A DNA stretch of 52,536 bases from Terfezia claveryi (lineage: Eukaryota; Ascomycota; Pezizomycetes; Pezizales; Pezizaceae): assembly GCA_015179025.1 (NCBI GenBank), contig WHUX01000298.1, forward strand, positions 1-52,536. Direction: 5' to 3'. A model generated the notes under the pieces. The model made no database searches and was not told where the DNA came from. It was given only the letters and a program-made list of their open reading frames with translations. The position numbers and the translations under genes were made by a program. Positions 10,708 to 22,878 of this stretch are shown here, piece after piece. Each line of letters starts with the position of its first letter. Within the stretch, counting starts at the first letter, position 1.

Positions 10708-11894
10708 GAGAAGAATAGGAACTAATTTGGATTTGTTTTTACTGTCATAGATAGAGAACTTGTCACAGATACTATAAATTACCAGGTAGTTCATTATTTG
10801 TTTTTGATTGTTACATCTTTATTTGTGTATTGTATTGCATCTTTATTTGTATATTTGTTGGATGTCTATAGCCTGAAGCAAAGAGTATTTCATTTTTTCT
10901 CTTCTTTTTAGATATCTACAGTGTAATGCGAGAGCAATTTTCTGGGTGTGTTTTTTTGATGTCTACTGGGCACTATAGAGGGCATTTGTTTTGGAATTCT
11001 ATGGAGTATTTCTTTGTATATTTTTTTGATATCAACAGATTAATGTGGTATAATACTAAGGTAACATTTTTTTATTACTCCCTTTGTTATGAGTAAGCTA
11101 ACAGATGGGGATATAGATGAATAATGAATTATACCTTATTGTAGAGCTTATTGGTTGATGTTAGTCTATTTTTCATGCCCTTTGGAACACAAATATATAA
11201 GCAAACTTATTGTCCCAAACCTCAGATTATTTGATCTACAACCTTTAAGCAGTATAGAAAATAATACTTAGTCCTTTATACCCCCAAATATGGACAGATA
11301 TAATGGCCAGAATGAGACAATGAGCTAGGAATGTCAAGATGATAGTACCTCTCTCGAGAGTGCCTATCATAACAGGATCGAGGCATAAAGTAGTCCCAAA
11401 AAAGAAAAGGGTAGTCCCAAAAAAGAGAAGTGTGAATTGGCATAAGAACTCCTCCAGTCCAATTTGAACTGGGAATACTAAGTCTGCTGTCAGTAGTAAT
11501 TATTAGACAAATTTGGAGGCAATAGGCCAGCATGCAATTAATCATTCCAAAGACTACGTTCTGATGGTTAGGTCAAGAAATTGTATAGAATGTCAATACC
11601 AAATATATTAGTTTTCCTACAATACTCAGTGAGCAGACAAATATAGACAGAATTGGCATCATAGCAACAAATGCCCTCCAAGATACTACGGAGGCATACA
11701 TATATGAATTTTTAACCAGTAATAATGCATATATCATGAAAAGGTCAAGGTGATACTAACTAGGTGTATGAAATAGCTATGAACATTTATGCAAGATATA
11801 GCGGAGACCGAAACCTACCACAACAAACAATTCTATGAAGTCAGATGTAATATTGTAGTATCGGATAGAAGCCAATCAGCTAGCAGGAGGTAAC
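10708..11894. other. AT-rich spacer with weak tandem structure
   Basis: No gene is supported. A loosely repeated block of roughly 80 bp, each with a T-run followed by GATRTCTAC or similar, occurs about four times at 10,850-11,040. A 20-bp near-exact doublet (TAGTCCCAAAAAAGA) lies at 11,391-11,430. Confidence 0.35.
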
Positions 11895-11902
11895 ATGACT
11901 AA

Positions 11903-12271
11903 CTACCCTGCATCCCAAACACCACCAGTACTACCATCTTCCTCATCATCATCCTCATCCATATCATCATCACCATCATCATTAGCACCATCATTGTCTT
12001 CCTTATTGTCATCATTATTGACATCGGCAATACCACGGTTGGCAACACTGGCATCAGTTAGTTTGAGGCCATCTCCCGCACTTGCCCTGCCGGTACTACT
12101 TGAACCTTTGGCACCACTGACACTCCTGGCAACACTTCCACCCACAGAAACACATCCACTCCCAGCAATACTACCACCCCCGACAACACTTCTACCTCCA
12201 ACAATACTTCGACCCCCGGTATGACCTACAAGGCTGGCACCGCCTATACTGCCACTATAACTTGATGACAT
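11903..12271 (-). CDS. Hypothetical Gly/Ser-rich protein with poly-acidic tail
   Basis: An ATG at 12,271 opens 122 codons ending with TAG at 11,903. The first two thirds is Gly/Ser/Val-rich and repetitive (GGRSIVGGRSVVGGGSIAG). The last third is an Asp/Glu/Asn tail (DDGDDDMDEDDDEED). There are no stops despite the decayed surroundings, but the composition is repeat-driven (ATC/GGT-type triplets), so the openness is weak evidence. No family recognised. It could be the tail exon of a larger gene or simple-sequence DNA. Confidence 0.25.
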   Translation of the reverse strand: MSSSYSGSIGGASLVGHTGGRSIVGGRSVVGGGSIAGSGCVSVGGSVARSVSGAKGSSSTGRASAGDGLKLTDASVANRGIADVNNDDNKEDNDGANDDGDDDMDEDDDEEDGSTGGVWDAG

Positions 12272-12489
12272 ATGAGAAACAGAAGAAAGAGTGTAGAGGT
12301 TAAAGAGCGGCAAAACCCTGTAGGAAAAAGCCAATGTTATAGGAAAAGGTTCAATACATGCTTTCCCAGCTATCCAACCCGACTTGCCAGTGCAAAGGGG
12401 GGGTCATGGTCATTTGCATGCTCATGGTACTCGTTTGGATTTTCTGCGCTCACAGAACTCGTTTTTTGTCTTTATTACTCGCACTGCTA

Positions 12490-12670
12490 GCTTGAGTCTA
12501 CACCCAAGGCAGGGGGGTCTTTGAGCTTATAAGCTCAAACGGGGCTTTTGAGCTTTGAGCTTGTCTGGGAGCATGTAAGCTTACTCGAAGGCTTGTAAGC
12601 TCACTCAGCGGGGCCTTATAGGCTTGTTCATGGCCTTATAGGCTCTTTTGGGAACTTAGAATCCGTGCTA
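12490..12670. repeat. Short palindromic AAGCTT/GAGCTTATAAGCTC repeats
   Basis: The motif GAGCTTATAAGCTC (a perfect palindrome) and shortened versions such as GCTTGTAAGCTC recur about six times, next to TTATAGGCT pairs. The block could fold into hairpins. It is non-coding. Confidence 0.5.
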
Positions 12671-14000
12671 GGAGCATGTCACTCGAGATCTAAGACTTAG
12701 CAGATCCGGAGATCTCAATATAGGATTAGTAGGTCATTTAAAATAAGCTAATAAGCATATAGGAGAGGGAAATAATTATTTCCGATGTCATTCATATTAG
12801 CCAACAATCCAGCAACTTCTCTTTAGCTATATTCCGGCTGTCCAACAGTGTAGTTAGCAAGGGAGTGGTGATTAGCCAGAATAACCAGTCCCTTTTATCA
12901 AAGCGAAGTAATATTAGGGGTGAGCTAGTGATTACAGTGATATCATTCGTTATATCGATATATATATTGCACGAAGGTATAATTCCTTGCTTAGGCCTAA
13001 CTAGGTGTACCATATATGAAGAATAATAGCTTCATTTAAAGTAACCCAGCGATATAAAACTTCACTTGAGTCTTAGATAGTAATAGCTAGATACAAGAAA
13101 TGGGCATATATATAGGAAAGCGAGATTGACTTCTGGCCACCTACCATTGGGTGGTACTGGCCCGGTCTGCATAATCTCAGCCGTAACATTGATTCAATAA
13201 CAACTTGAGTTGATTCCATAACAACTTGAGTTGATTCCATAACAACTTAAGTTGATTCTATAACAACTTGAGTTGATTCTGTAACAACTATAGGACTATA
13301 AGAAATAGTGACAATTCTATGACAGTGGAGGTAATCCATGACATGCAAGAAATCCATGATAGTGATGGTGTGCTAAGATAAATTTGACCTGAATTATATA
13401 TAGTATATTTGAAAACTTATCCGGAGTTAAGCACTGGTACTAGTACTAAATCAATAATACTAAGAGTTGGCGAGTACATGTCAGCTACTTGGCGCTGGCC
13501 CGAGTAATCCAGAGCAGTGAATAACCAACTCCCTAGTTTGAAGAGTAGAGAAAAACTGACTCACTAGGGTGAGTTTGGGTAAGGCAGTTCGACAAAAAAT
13601 TGCCTAGAGGCGTACACTACATATATATATATGCCTCAAAAGAATAAGTTTTGTACACATGTATACATAAGCCTCTAAAGCATGAGTTTTTCATATATAT
13701 ATATACCTAAGCCTCGTAAGCATAAGTTTCATATACATGTATATATAAGCCTTATAAGCATGAGTCATCAGAAAGATTTTAGATCACGTTGTATGCACGG
13801 TGTGTACACAACGCTAATTTGCAAAACTTTGCATTATTTGAAGATCTTATTATTGCAATACAAGTCATGCGGCGCTATTTTTCATAATGCATTTGCATTT
13901 TGCACTCGCTAAATTTGCAATCGGATACTTTGCACCCTGTTTCTAACATTTCCCTCCTTCTACAGGACTTCAGCACATCTTGTGTATTTCTCTCCATACA
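12671..14000. other. AT-rich spacer with minisatellites
   Basis: Two small arrays are clear: a 21-bp unit (ATAACAACTTGAGTTGATTCC) repeated about five times at 13,196-13,290, and a ~60-bp unit with TATATATA/CATGTATA and AAGCCT...AAGCATGAGTTT repeated about three times at 13,618-13,765. Nothing else is recognised. Confidence 0.5.
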
Positions 14001-14806
14001 TTCCATCGTACCTACCACTTACTTGACACTCCTCAAGTATGCTCTTGAGTATCCCCTCTCCTAATGTTTCCCTGGCCATACATTTTCTACTATTGTTTGC
14101 AACCTCTTCCTTGCCTTCATAAACATTTCTTCTTCTAAAAGGATGATGTCAATTGACTCCCATCTCCTTCCCCATTTGTAAGTAGCTCTCTATATGCCTT
14201 AACTTTCTATCACATCTCGCTTACCCCTTATCGGACATGATGCAGGCGCTTCTGTTTACAATGCGCGCACTATTGTTTCACTCCTTCCCCATCCTGATTA
14301 TTATGTAGGTATGTTCATAGGAGGCTTTCACTTAGTTGTTACTTGCTATCGTATTTCACCCAGCTATATTAGATACGATATAGGTGCTTCTGTTTGCAAC
14401 GTGTATAGGACTGTTTTTCCCCTTCTATATCACCATAATTATGTAGGTACCTATTGTTTGCATGAAAGATTATGTTCCTTAATTATACCTAAATTAAACT
14501 ACTATATCGGACTCACCTCGTCCTAAATTGGTCCTCTTAAATAAAACTAACATGCTCTAAAACCACTTTGCCGACGTAAATAGGAAAGTACATAAACAAA
14601 TCAATAAACCAAATGAGGCAATAACCTGTAACTCAACATATGCATAAATGAGAACAGAGCAGAAACAGAATAGCCCAAAACGACAAAAGCCAATACTCAA
14701 AACATGGAGATAAGTCAATAGAACAAGATGAATACATAGCAGCCTATACCCAGTTGCCTTATTCCCACATTGGACCATTCAAGGCTGATTTCATTCTACC
14801 AAGACT
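14001..14806. other. Spacer with a diverged tandem duplication
   Basis: Two related segments, 14,235-14,311 and 14,375-14,449, share GGYGCTTCTGTTTRCAA and ATTATGTAGGTA. They encode loosely similar peptides (ending YYVG and NYVG). I cannot connect them to a gene. The remainder is unrecognised. It lies just beyond the 3' end of gene A, copy 3, so the left part of that element may be here. Confidence 0.3.
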
Positions 14807-16340
14807 CTAGTAGGCCACCTGCGATTCTTGCCAGTCCTCATCGTCGTCACCTTCTACAGGCTGATCTATGTCAGTTGGGCTCCCCTCCCATTGACTACCT
14901 CCTACATCTTCATTAATCTTCCCAATAGCCTCCTCAGTACCTGTAGTGCCTTGACTTCTGATTTCCTCTCTGATGGCATCCGATCCTGCTAGGTTTTGGG
15001 CTAACATGGTATTCTTCAATTCCTCCTGTAGCTCCGAGATATATGATGCCCCTTCCACTACTGTACATAGGTCACTTGCCTCCATTTTGGCTTTCTTGTC
15101 AAATTCACCAATTCTAATTCGCAAGTCCACCTTGATATTAGCCAATATAAGCGTCCTAACCTTCTCCTCCTATAGACCCCACGTGTTTAGAAGTCGATAG
15201 AAGGAAGCTGTAATATGTCAGTATTCATACTCTTGACATCCGTACTTTTGACGCCAGAGTATATACTTACATACTGCCATTTCATACTTGAATTCAATGG
15301 CCTCAGTGTCTTCCCCACTTTTCAATTCCTTCAGGCAATATTGTATTGCTGATGCTACCAAGCAAATTAATATAGAGTTGATGTGGTCGAAGATTTTGCT
15401 GTCTCTCTTCCCTCTTATCTTGGGCCGCCAGAAGAAGCATTCATAGATGACCATCACAATTTCGGCAGCTCGAAATCGGTGTCTCAGTATCTGTTTCCAC
15501 TCTGTTAGAGTCCGTTCACCAATTTCAGAAATATACTAACCTCTAGCTATTCTTCCCTGCAAACAAATCGATCTTTATACAACAACCAGTCCACCTTCTT
15601 CTCAACCTCCTCCTTGCTCTGAAAATCAAGGCGGTATAACCGCAAAATCTTCTGGCGACAGTCGTATTCAATGTATGACCTGTGCCATGAATGCATGCTT
15701 TTTAGCTACTCCATGTTAGTAATCAGACGTACAAAGGTTATGAACTGCCTACCAATGCCTCACAGGCTCTAGTTCGCCTCAAGTAAGTCTTTTCCTGATC
15801 TTGAGCCCCTTCCCATGCTTCATCAACCAAGTTTATTACATCCAAAACACTTAGGAATAGACGCTTGAAAAAAGTATAGTCTGTAACCCAGTTTTGGGCT
15901 ATATAGCAAAGGCCTTACAGCTTTGGTGGAATTGCTGTGAACAAATGGCTTTTCTAACCACTGTTTAGAAGTCCTCTGATCTCTACTACATCCGATTCAG
16001 ACTCATCTCCAGAATTTCATTCTTCCTCTTTGTACTCAGAGTTAACAGATACTTGGGTAATTTCCCTACTCTATTCTCTTGTACTCTCCTTCTGCTTTTT
16101 CAATTCTATTAGCTTCTGGTCAATCACGAATAAACTCTAATAATTTCCACTAACCTATGGGAGTTCTTGTAACCGCAGGCATTTATTGCCCTCTAGCTCA
16201 TGTATCTGATCTCTCCTTTTCCGCCTGAGTCCTCTATCGGATGTACTGCATGTTCTACGTATCGCAGAGGGTTTCTTGTGTTCAGGGGTTAGCCTAGTGA
16301 TTTTGAAAGTATGATGCATTGGAGACTGGACTTGATCCAT
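14807..16340 (-). pseudogene. Gene A, copy 3: DUF6532-like protein
   Basis: ATG at 16,340 (MDQVQSPMHHTFKI), stop at 14,807. The core aligns block by block with gene A of copy 1: IAQNWVTDYTFFKR, NLVDEAWEGAQ, LKSMHSW, VDWLLYKDRFVCR, FRAAEIVMVIYECFF, KIRGKRDSKIFDHINSI. The C-terminal half, missing from copy 1, continues with AIQYCLKELKSGEDTEAIEF, typical of the DUF6532 tail as I recall it, then a helical segment and an acidic end (EGDDDEDWQES). Introns at 15,752-15,706 and about 15,561-15,521 match those of copy 1. Several Trp codons have become TAG or TGA (for example within EYEYW and GLWEE), so it is a decayed pseudogene. Function unknown. Confidence 0.6.
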
Positions 16341-16956
16341 GGTAGGTAGCTAGTATGTGGTAAAGAGAATTTCATAACGGTGGGCCATAGTCTAGCCTAG
16401 AGTAGGTAATAGAGAATTTTGTAAAAATATACAGGACTGTTATCGGACAGGTCTCATGTGTTTTCTTTGGGGTATATAGTGGTCCTATGCTATATACTAC
16501 TTCTTCCCTCTTCTTTATTGCGTTTCCTGATATCATGGATGAATTACATGCAACAATTAGACAAGGCATGATCAGCCTTACCTAACCCAATATGGCTGCC
16601 AGTTACATGTTATAGACCTTTTATCAGACGAGTCACCATGCTAATCAGACACTAGGAGCCCTTACCAACCTCCTACCATCAGGACAATTTACAACCAGAC
16701 TACACATTTACCAAATAATTATCTCTAACTGCAATTCCCGCACCTTAGTATTATGTAAGGGCCTATGTCACCCCAGACTAACCAGCCTAGAGATCCTCTA
16801 ACTTCATAAATTGGCTCTTTTCGAGCCATTACCATAGGGAATGGTACGAGACTAATAACACATCATATTTATTTTATGCTATGAACATGAAAAACAACAT
16901 TCTCACCCATGTCTACCAACCTCGCAGTTACCAAATCAGACGTCGACCATCTGCTT
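16341..16956. other. Spacer between genes B and A, copy 3
   Basis: It contains short minus-strand openings without similarity to A or B. It corresponds in position to 896-1,350 of copy 1. No feature is recognised. Confidence 0.4.
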
Positions 16957-18345
16957 CTAACTAGATTCATCCCCATCCCCATCTTCACTCGCTGAATCCT
17001 CCCCATCCTCATCCCCACCTGCTGAATCCTCCCTATCCTCATCCCCACCTGCTGAATCATTTACCGCTTCTGACTCTGACTCTGGCTCTGGCTCTGACTC
17101 TGGCTCGGAAGGGTAATACCACCCATTGAAGTCCCCCTCCTGAGGTGGACCTCCGAATGCTGCTATTGCAACCCTTTCTACAACTTTCTCAGCTTTGGAA
17201 CGCCCAAATGCTCTGGCTGCAGCATGTGCTAGAGCACGTGCCCTTACATAAGCCTTCCCATCCTATGGATTTAACCACTTCATCCAGCTGAAGCTGGCTT
17301 CATTGTCTGAATCCAGGATTTCGCCCTTCTTGTGTCCCTTAAATACCTGGTGACATCTCTTATACTCCGCAAGCTGACCTTTAAACTGACCTATCTTCTT
17401 CTAACATCTGGCTTACTGTGCTCGAAGCTGTGGTTGGTCCATAGCCAAGCCTTGTGCTTCTTTCTTACAAACTTAATTAGGTAGAGTTCATTTTCAGAAT
17501 CGGATGCTACAGGGTCATAGAGGTTCGCCTACATATCGAACTCATCGTGCCTAAAATAGGGCCGATCATCAGGGGCAAGGCTTTGAAAGGCCCTACCGAC
17601 CCTGGACAGTTGCACTTGAAACAGTAGTGGCTTGTATGCACTATCTGCCACTGCAAGCAAATTCACCAAATCGTTATCCGTTGTTACTCGTTCTACGTCG
17701 TCTAGCTGTGTGCTGTCAAGCGGTGGCTTTGTCAGCATACCGTAGATTAGTCTAACCGCCTTACCATTAGGGATCCTCGAACAGATCCCTTCGATCAATT
17801 CGGCCATTGTGACTTTCCTTAAAGCCACAAGTTGCTTATTTCGGGCATTAGCCTAGCAATAGCTTCCATTAACGGTGTTGATATCCCTGTTGTTAGCCGG
17901 GTCTATAATGGCAACCCGAACCGTGTAAGACGGAAGTGTAATCGGACGTCCTATATCCCCCTCCAAGATATTTGTAGCATTTTCCCACTTTCGTTTAGCT
18001 GAGGCTAAACCCTCCTTGATTTCTGTCTCCCAGTCTTTTTTCTAACAATCTAGCAAGAGATGGTGGAATCTCTCTCTAGCTTTATAACCCTCTTTATTCC
18101 CTTTGGGGGTCAACAACAATTTGCCCTCGGACTTGGGAAGTCCGTTTGTTGGGTCAAAGGCGTGCTATTGAAATGCTTCCCAAATAGCAACTGATGTGCC
18201 GTGCTTACCAGTTATTCCCTTCGTGAGCGCATATGCCTTGAGATATCTCCGCCACTTGCGGTACTCCTATAAGTTGTCATCTGCCCATCCAGCTGGGTTT
18301 TTACACGGGAAACTGTTGATCCCTTTTTGCCATAGCTTTTGACAT
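16957..18345 (-). pseudogene. Gene B, copy 3: unrecognised protein with ubiquitin/PB1-like centre
   Basis: The minus strand reads in one frame from about 18,345 to 17,550, interrupted only by TAG at presumed Trp codons, then shifts frame toward the C-terminus, stopping at 16,957. It aligns with gene B of copy 1: YRKWRRYLKAYALTKGITGK with [28 protein letters not shown] with [25 protein letters not shown] with [17 protein letters not shown]; then TDNDLVNLLAV and PLLFQVQLSR. The C-terminus differs: instead of a basic coil it ends in Ser/Glu and Asp/Glu repeats (a 29-bp DNA repeat encoding SAGGDEDRED), finishing EDGDGDESS. It is transcribed toward gene A. A (TTG)n tract lies just upstream. Confidence 0.55.
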
Positions 18346-18347
18346 AT

Positions 18348-18348
18348 T

Positions 18349-18382
<34 letters not shown>

Positions 18383-18416
18383 TTGTTGTTATTGTTGTTG
18401 TTATTGTTGTTGTTGC
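18348..18416. repeat. (TTG)n microsatellite
   Basis: About 22 near-perfect TTG triplets with a few TTT and TTA interruptions, immediately upstream of gene B (copy 3) on the opposite strand. Confidence 0.95.
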
Positions 18417-19540
18417 TGAATCAGTGACTGACTACATAATGTGGTAATACCCGAATTAGTTAGATGAGTTCGTCCGATATCTGATTTGTAATATACCTTA
18501 ACTAGCTGATAGAATAACTTAAGTACCCGATAAAATGACAACTGTGTGGAAACCTTATGATTAAAACCTCTCGTGTATAGAATATAAGAGTGATGTAGAT
18601 AGTTTCCTCACAATGTACTGTATTGAGCATCCTAATGGATGGGAAGGCCCTTTATATGTACACAAGGCTATCCTGTATCTACAATGCTCAAAACCATAAT
18701 AACTATGGCATTGGCCTTCATGACCTACTAGACTGTGCCAGTTCGTGTCATAACTTTAAACATCTGATGGCCAGTTGTTTGAATATCATTATGTCTGGAT
18801 AATATTAAGTTCATGCATACCACCCCTATTGGCACAGGAGAACATGCTGTAGTAACCAAGCTAGACTAGGAGTAACTACTATGTATGTTTATAAATTGGA
18901 ATATTATCTAGTCTAAATATTATTGGCAATGAAGTGTATCAGATGCTTAGTGAGTATTAACAATCTTAAATAGTGTCACAAGTTGGCGGTACAAAGACAA
19001 ACAAATAACTGTTGCATAACTGGTCAGAACTAGAAATGAAGTTTAGTTTAAGAAGTAGACCTCCATAATACTATTCTGTTGGCGAACCAGCTAGGCAACC
19101 CCTGCAAATGGTATTCTAAACCGAATATAGCTGGGTCAGAGATTAACAGAGCCAGTTTGTTTCAATTGCTTGGAAATGCAGTCCTGTTTGAAACGGATGC
19201 ATAGAAGCAATAAGCAACCTAAATTAGGCTAGACTAGATTGGGCTAGCTTTTATATAGAGGAAACGCTTATCGCTTAATTGTTGTTCTCCACCAAATAGA
19301 ATGAACAACCACACTCTTCGCTAGTCTAGTTACTCTTCGAATTCTATGAATTCCTTAACCCACATCAATGATTGGTGCATGCTCTTTTTGCCCCAGCCCT
19401 TTAAAACAGCTGGTAAGCTCACGATGTATTTGGAAACACAACATCCTAAAGAGTGCACAAACTGTCCAAAAGAAAACGGGCGAACACAAACACAAATGAT
19501 GGTTATTAGACATAACCCATATTAACAGACATAGTACAAC
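18417..19540. other. Region between gene B and transposase, copy 3
   Basis: No gene is seen, and gene C is not evident here. A short block at 19,184-19,230 (AAACGGATGCATAGAAGCAA onward) recurs at 24,276-24,320 in the deletion derivative, which shows it is part of the element. Confidence 0.45.
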
Positions 19541-19544
19541 CTTA

Positions 19545-22500
19545 TGGTGGTGCGTGCCCATTTTGCAACCAGGATTCAAATCAGCTAGCCCCTCACTAAT
19601 ATTTGGAAACAACATCCCAACACGGCATTACCAAAAACGAGCGGAAACAGCAAGCAAGAACATTGGTATGCGGAGGGCAACTAACGGATGCAGTAAGTCT
19701 ACGAATGAAAACCACTTTGAGGATGAGTTGAGCCACCTCTTCTACACCTTCCGACTTTACAGTGCAAAATCAGACAGAGTTGCGGAAGAACTGCGAGAAG
19801 AAATTGCCTATAATTCACTGCCAATCTGATATGGTTGGTCAACAAATAGACATCATCAGTTCAACTGCAGACGATATGTATTTCCCTGGACTGTGAAGCA
19901 GGCAAGGTTATTTCTACATACCCCTAGTTATACAAAAGCAACCAATGTACAATTTCTTTCAACCTTTCCAAGATGCCCTAGATTTCAAACTTGCAAGATT
20001 TCTATACAAAAGCATATGCCAAAGGCTAGATCGATATATTCTTTAAGGATGACTTCCTTGGGCGAAATTCGACACACAAAGCTTTAGAATGAATGGCAGT
20101 TTAAGGTTTTCATTCCGATCAGCTTCTATCTTGTATAAGAAGATCGACCAGATGATCACCGATCCATTGTAGAAGAATAGGTTCGTAGACTTCAATCTAG
20201 CAAAGAATACAGAGTTCTGGTACAGTGACATTTTAGCATTGTTAAAGTACTTGCTGCGTAGGAAATCATTTGCAGCACACATGTACTGGGCCCCAGTCAA
20301 GAACTTCGACATGCAGCAGGAGAGGGTTTATACAGAGATGAATACTGCATCGTGGTAGTGGGATACACAGGTATGCAATTGCCCCATTGATGACTTGTAG
20401 GTACTATGTTTGGCAACTATTTGATTATTGATTTCAGATCATAGATGACACTTCTAGTGGGTACTACATTGGTTCCTGTACTTTTTGTGTCCAATGCCAT
20501 CCACCTGACAAATTTTTCTGGTAATGGCAAAGTATGGCCCATATATATGAGCATTGGCAATATTAAGTCAAGGTTTCGGAATAAACTCACATCTCATGCC
20601 TGGATAGTGGTTGCCCTACTGCCTCATAGTTCCAAGTGAGTCAAAAAAATCTCTGGCTGGTCGCAAGAGAAACAGGAGTAAGAGGCAATTTAGGTTTTGC
20701 ATGATCTACTTAGGTTTATCTAGCATCCGTTATCGGACGCTGCGCGGGATAGGCAGAAAATAAATTATGCTGACAAGGTATTTCGGAAATGTCATTTCCG
20801 AGTTGCTGGCTGGCTTGCAGACCATATGGAAAATGCAATAATATATAAGATTTACGCTACCAGGTGTTCGATATGTGAATATCCTCAGGACCAACTAGGC
20901 TAGTTTCGGGAATATTCTATACGCAACGCTGAAAAATATCGGGAATGGGTTAACAAATCGAACGCTAGAAGTCTTCACAATAAGGGAGTGAAAGCTGTCA
21001 AAAATGTATTATAGACCCTGCAAGGTGTAGTTCCATAAGAAGTTATTCGATCAGATATCCTTCATGCTATGCTTTTGGAGAACCTGCAACATTTGATGCA
21101 ATGGATCTAGGGTTTTTTGGAAATCCATAACAGACTCCCCGCATTCAATAATATCTGGAGTTCACTGCCTCGTTACCCTAGCAATCATGTCCCACGAAAA
21201 TTATATAGGCTTTTGAGTCAACTCTCTGGTAAGGAAATACGATCAATTCTAACAGTCATTTTGGGGGTTTTCATGGCTTCTCTACGCTACAAGACGGACA
21301 CACTGCGTCCGACAGGTGCTCAAGAGTGAGATTTCAAGATAACAATCACTTGTGTGCGATACCTGACTGATTTTGTGCTCCTCTCCAGATATCGAAGTCA
21401 TACCGACAGTACTATAGGATATATGCAGGAATATCTGCAATGCTTCCATGCCATAAAGGACATTTTTTTATGATATCGAGCTAGCAAAGCTGCAAAGGCC
21501 AGAGCGGATGAGGTGTCGAAACAGCTAATGAAATAGAATTGGTATCGCAACCTTGAGGCAGATGCAAACAGATGCACAGCAGTGCAAAAGGCTCAACTTG
21601 CAGCAGAAGATAGGGAGGAATGTATATATTTAGTGAATCAGGTTCTGGTCAAGGATTCATATTTCAATTTTCCAAAGATCCATGTAATGATGCACTAGGC
21701 TGACCAAATCTCCCATTATGGCAGCTTACCATAATTCTCAATGGAGGTTTGTGAGACTTCACATAAGTAATTCAAGGACACATACATTCGGAGTAATCAT
21801 ATTGACAGCATCCTGCAAGTGATCAAGGGTTATAGCCAGTATCATAACTTCGTCGTGAGGGAATTAGAAATGGCAGCATGGGCAGAGGAGAGTGTTGCTA
21901 TTTAGGGGAGGTTAAAAGACGTGGTACGTCCAAAACGAAGAGGCACGGAGCTAATTGTGGAAGGTCAAAAGAAGATTTTTATAATACTACAGGGCAAGCG
22001 TTGGGTCAAGATAATAAGGAATCTGTCAGGTATAGCAGATGAGTTCTTGGTACTGGAGATTGGGAAGTATTTACATGAGTTTTTTGAGGACAATGTTTGT
22101 GCAATGGCAGATTACCCACAATCGGATGCAGAGGGGATTTTGTTGGGTGCGGAGTTGTAAGCATACAATGCAGTTGAAATTCCAGTACCAGATCAGGATA
22201 TGGATGACAAGAACAGTTATCAACTGCAACATGTACGTACAACAGGTGGGAAAAGTTGGCTTAGAAAGGAGGCAAGGAAGGATGCCGTTTAGGTACGTGT
22301 GGAGTCCATGAGACTACGGCCAGTGTCCGTTACAGAAACTGTGAAGAGTTACAATGGTCGAGTGGTAGGGTTTTTGAATGCATTATTTACAGTGCGGGGG
22401 ACTAACAATGAGTGGTATACATTGGCACATGTTATGCTACTAGACTGGGTGGGGAATCCGACACCAAACGGTCCAGAAGGGATGTCTTACGTCCAGGAAT

Positions 22501-22643
22501 TTAAACATAGAGGAGGGCAAACAATTGTATAGCTACGTTTAATTGAAGGAGCTGTACATTTAATACCCGTGGAGCCAGAACGGAAGTGAATAGTAAATAA
22601 TAGAGTAGATTACCATGTTTGGAATGAGATAAATGACGAATAG
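19545..22643 (+). pseudogene. Plavaka-type transposase, diverged family (copy 3)
   Basis: A C-x2-C pair (ACPFCNQ) near 19,552 suggests the N-terminal zinc finger; the exact start is unclear. Conserved blocks follow across frames: RVYTEMNTAS(W)(W)DTQ near 20,310-20,370; an intron at the same place as in copy 1 (GTATGC at 20,371 to TTTCAG near 20,438); VSNAIHLTNFSGNGKVWPIY and IGNI; HAWIVVALLP; LPRYPSNHVPRKLYRLLSQL; SGKEIRSILTVILG; YRSHTDSTIGYMQEYLQCFH; FNFPKIH; and a C-terminus with VNNRVDYHVWNEIND before TAG at 22,641. AATAAA lies at about 22,674. Many stops at Trp positions and several frameshifts make it non-functional. Confidence 0.75.
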
Positions 22644-22878
22644 AGTAGATAGTTATATATACATTTTACTGTGGAATAAAGTGTACAAAATGATAGAACT
22701 CGAACGAACATCAGGTATTTGAGAGAAAATTTTGATAAAAAAAAAATGAAAATGGACGATCCAAAGTTGCTAATATACTAGAGGAGGATGAAAACAGCTT
22801 ATAGTTGGCAACATATATAACACTAAATGACTGCAATGCTTAGTGGTGCATTACAATGTACAATACTTTTTGCTAATG

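Larger units (their letters stand above)
14807..22878 (+). mobile_element. Plavaka-type DNA transposon, diverged family (copy 3)
   Basis: Genes A and B on the minus strand are followed, after about 1.2 kb, by a plus-strand Plavaka transposase, the same layout as at 1-8.4 kb. The right end is set at 22,872-22,878 (GCTAATG after a T-run). That point matches the end of a second copy of the same subterminal region at 24,670-24,676 and resembles the GCTGATG terminus of copies 1 and 2. The left end was not found, so the start given is only the end of gene A. At DNA level it is too diverged from copy 1 to align easily, but the proteins align. Confidence 0.6.

Noticed and set aside
12671..14800. Left terminus (CATCAGC or CATTAGC plus A-run) of Plavaka copy 3
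   Set aside because: Only loose matches such as ATTAGCCAACAA near 12,797; none has an A-run or subterminal motifs.
18417..19540. Gene C in copy 3 at its expected place
   Set aside because: No basic helix or matching C-terminus could be read on the plus strand; it may be deleted or too decayed.
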